This document shows positions 23,024 to 25,240 of a DNA stretch of 25,240 nucleotides, one piece after another. Both the position numbers and the translations under genes were made by a program. The DNA is from JBPRGG01 sp051418075 (lineage in GTDB: Bacteria > Bacteroidota > Bacteroidia > Cytophagales > Cyclobacteriaceae), in the NCBI GenBank assembly GCA_051418075.1, contig JBPRGG010000073.1:1-25240 (forward strand), given 5' to 3'. Positions within the stretch are counted from its first letter, which is position 1. Each line of letters begins with the position of its first letter. Under the pieces are notes generated by a model. It did not search any database, was not told the origin of the DNA, and saw nothing but the letters and a program-made list of their open reading frames with translations.

Positions 23024-25215
23024 TAATTGATCAGTAATCGCTCAGATACAAAATTTCGGGGAGATACAGAAGCTTTTACCACATATATTCCCCGGCTCAG
23101 TTGATGTTTATTCAGCTTTAGCTCTTCCTGACCAGACAACTCAAAGGAATATAGGGTCTGGCCCAACATAGAGATGATCTCCACTTTGGCCGGCTGATTT
23201 ACGGCAATATGTATGAATGGGGAATCAGGCTGGGGAATGGGATAAATCGTTAATCTTATGGGTCTTTTTTCAGGCTTAGGTTTGGCATTCAATGGTCTGT
23301 AAATGCTCATACCTCCCTGCACATTTCCCACTAACAGAGCTGGCAGGTTTTCCTGGAAAATATTACTGAATACCGGCCAGGATCCTTTTCCGGCAGTGAA
23401 TGGTAATTCTTGCTGCAGCACCTGATTGGCATAGTTTACTATCTCTGTTTCAGGCTGATCAAGGAAGTTCCTAATGATTTTTAGCAATCCTGATTCATCC
23501 ATGATCACCAGTTCCGATTGGCGGTCACCATTTAGATCTATGATCTGTGGTACCGGACTTCTCCTGGTATAGTTATCATCAATGCCGGCAAACTCTCTGT
23601 TGACCAGGCTAAATTGAGGTTGCGAGGCTGTCCCCTGGTTTTGATAATACTCAATGCGTCCGGTAGCTTTTCCCAATAATACGTCGGTTTTACCATCCTG
23701 GTTTACATCGGTGAATACCGGATTATCCCCATTTCTAAAATCCATATTTAACCTGATGCCCTCTTCCAGATCAAATTTAAAGGGACTGCCGGCCGGGGCC
23801 TGGTTTATGTAATAATAGATTTCCGTTTGATAATTGGTAAACCTGGTAGCCGGAACGATCAGATCAGGGGCCTGATCCTGGTTAAGATCCCTGAATACCG
23901 GTTTAAGATTGATCAGGCCCAGTGAAGACAGGTTTAGGTAATCCGGATCTTGATAGCTGAAAGTCAACTTTCCTTGCTCTGACTGGTTAATGAACAAATG
24001 AATTGATCCAACATTAATATCTTCCTGCCGGTGGCCATTGCCGGCTACAAAAAGATCCTGATCCCCGTCTCCATCATAATCGGCCATAAAAGGAACTGCA
24101 GCAGATCCTACATCTATCATTTGCCCTTGCAGAAAATCCTTTTGCACAAACTGAAATTGGGGATCTTCATTGGTTCCCGTGTTTTTATAAAACCAGCTGG
24201 AATGTTTGAAATCGGCCAGAATTGAAAATTCTTCAGTAAGATTGGGAGAGGCCAGCAGGTCTTTGATCCCATCCAGGTCTGCATCTACCCAGTAAGCTGC
24301 GGGAAAAAGATCAAAATGTATAGGGTTTTGTTCATAGGGAAAGGTCATAGAAAAATCCTGCATCAGTGCTTCCTGGGCAGTTCCCTTATTTTCCAGAAAA
24401 TACATTTTACTACAATCTTCCTGACTCATCAGCAAATCCTTGTCCTGGTCCCCATCCAGATCCAGGAGTAACATACTTTTCCCCCCGGCATGATTTATTC
24501 TGCCATTGCCGCTACAGGTATTGCCATTGAAAGCGAAAATATCACATTCGCATTCTTCAAATTTTCCCCACTGGGTAGTCACCCTTTGAAAATAAAGGGA
24601 GTCGCAATGGCCAAAGGTTTCCATGCTCAGGTTTTTATGATGTCGGATATAGCCACCGGTACTGAAATCATACACCAGGATATCCAGATCTCCATCATTA
24701 TCAAGGTCAGCTATTCCGGGAATATCAGTAATATTCACCTGTAAGTTTACCTCACCCGAAGCGCCAATAGTATAGATAGGATCAGCCACAAGTTTGAATG
24801 AAAGCTGCTGTTCAGAGGTATTCCGGTATACCTTCATACCAAACAAGGTATTGGTAAAAATGTCTATCCTGCCATCACAATTATAATCCTGGAATAAAAC
24901 CCACCCATCCAGGTCTTTTGGAAAAAAGGCACTGTAATCCGGATCATAGGTCAAACCCTGATCTTTTTGTATAAAAATATGGAGTTTATTGGAAGTACGG
25001 TCAAAGACTGCCAGATCCAAAAATCCGTCCAGGTCTGCATCAATGTGTCCATACTGGGCTGAATTTAACCCCCCTACCCAGGCCAGCTCCAGAGATTGCC
25101 CTGCCTGCATTACTTCCAATTCATCTTCATAGCGGTAAACCACCTGGCCCCAAATCAAAGCAGCAGGAAACAACAACATCATGAAAAGTATCAGGGCAAA
25201 TTTTGCTTGATCCAT
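23020..25215 (-). CDS. T9SS-exported FG-GAP/VCBS repeat protein
   Basis: This 731-residue protein has a signal peptide (1-23, ending ALIWGQ) and a type A T9SS C-terminal sorting domain at about 655-731 (LTIYPIPQPDSPFIHI, VEIISMLGQTLYSFEL, LSRGIYVVKAS, final ERLLINY). It should therefore be secreted or anchored at the cell surface through the type IX system. Between them are about nine Asp-rich loops of the D-x-D-x-D/N-G type (for example DADLDGFLD 59-67, DLDNDGDLD 170-178, DADLDGIKD 311-319, DYDGDGDQD 379-387, DVNQDGKTD 503-511), consistent with one or two Ca-binding propellers. A cysteine-containing insert (Cys204, 222, 224, 234, 268) around FEECECDIFAF and HAGGKSMLLLDLDGDQDKD is a further mark. 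The ligand is unknown; adhesion or substrate binding is an inference. It is unrelated in domain plan to the ASPIC lipoprotein at the other end. Confidence 0.9.
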   Translation of the reverse strand: MDQAKFALILFMMLLFPAALIWGQVVYRYEDELEVMQAGQSLELAWVGGLNSAQYGHIDADLDGFLDLAVFDRTSNKLHIFIQKDQGLTYDPDYSAFFPKDLDGWVLFQDYNCDGRIDIFTNTLFGMKVYRNTSEQQLSFKLVADPIYTIGASGEVNLQVNITDIPGIADLDNDGDLDILVYDFSTGGYIRHHKNLSMETFGHCDSLYFQRVTTQWGKFEECECDIFAFNGNTCSGNGRINHAGGKSMLLLDLDGDQDKDLLMSQEDCSKMYFLENKGTAQEALMQDFSMTFPYEQNPIHFDLFPAAYWVDADLDGIKDLLASPNLTEEFSILADFKHSSWFYKNTGTNEDPQFQFVQKDFLQGQMIDVGSAAVPFMADYDGDGDQDLFVAGNGHRQEDINVGSIHLFINQSEQGKLTFSYQDPDYLNLSSLGLINLKPVFRDLNQDQAPDLIVPATRFTNYQTEIYYYINQAPAGSPFKFDLEEGIRLNMDFRNGDNPVFTDVNQDGKTDVLLGKATGRIEYYQNQGTASQPQFSLVNREFAGIDDNYTRRSPVPQIIDLNGDRQSELVIMDESGLLKIIRNFLDQPETEIVNYANQVLQQELPFTAGKGSWPVFSNIFQENLPALLVGNVQGGMSIYRPLNAKPKPEKRPIRLTIYPIPQPDSPFIHIAVNQPAKVEIISMLGQTLYSFELSGQEELKLNKHQLSRGIYVVKASVSPRNFVSERLLINY

Positions 25216-25240
25216 TGGTATCTGTACTCAAAGTTCAATA

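Overview
The window looks like a chromosomal segment of a Bacteroidota bacterium, probably a free-living Cytophagales-type organism. The evidence is a SusC/SusD pair with an N-terminal signalling (STN) domain, a FecI/FecR regulator pair, a type IX secretion C-terminal tail, a Bacteroidota-style MutS Walker A (GPNMAGKS), and repeated matches to the Bacteroidota -7 promoter element TAnnTTTG upstream of genes. The genus cannot be fixed from this sequence. No rRNA, tRNA or CRISPR array was seen.

Left edge (1-256): the first 131 bases hold the N-terminus of an IS110-family (DEDD) transposase on the minus strand, cut by the window edge. The non-coding stretch upstream of it (132-256) is dense in nested inverted repeats and carries a consensus -7 element. 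This is where IS110 elements can encode their guide (bridge/seek) RNA.

257-9543: a divergent pair of transcription units. A seven-repeat FG-GAP/ASPIC-UnbV lipoprotein runs leftward. A four-gene unit runs rightward: an ECF sigma factor (FecI type), a FecR anti-sigma factor, an STN-containing SusC transporter and a SusD lipoprotein. The layout predicts that substrate binding at SusC is relayed through its STN domain to FecR and the sigma factor. The unit ends in a strong, apparently bidirectional hairpin terminator shared with the convergent Gfo/Idh/MocA oxidoreductase gene.

9579-12033: a Tat-type Gfo/Idh/MocA oxidoreductase (minus) and a secreted GH16 laminarinase-like beta-glucanase (plus), separated by a 382-bp gap holding a degenerate tandem repeat and what may be a decayed small reading frame. 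The GH16 enzyme suggests that beta-1,3-glucan could be the SusCD substrate, but this is inference.

12169-17171: a minus-strand series, an unrecognised secreted 506-residue protein, an aldo/keto reductase and an FtsX/MacB-type permease without an ATPase partner nearby.

17489-25215: a bifunctional trehalose-6-phosphate synthase/phosphatase whose phosphatase domain has an altered metal-binding motif, a SpoU/TrmH RNA methyltransferase (minus), MutS (plus), and a large T9SS-secreted FG-GAP repeat protein (minus) whose stop codon overlaps that of mutS.
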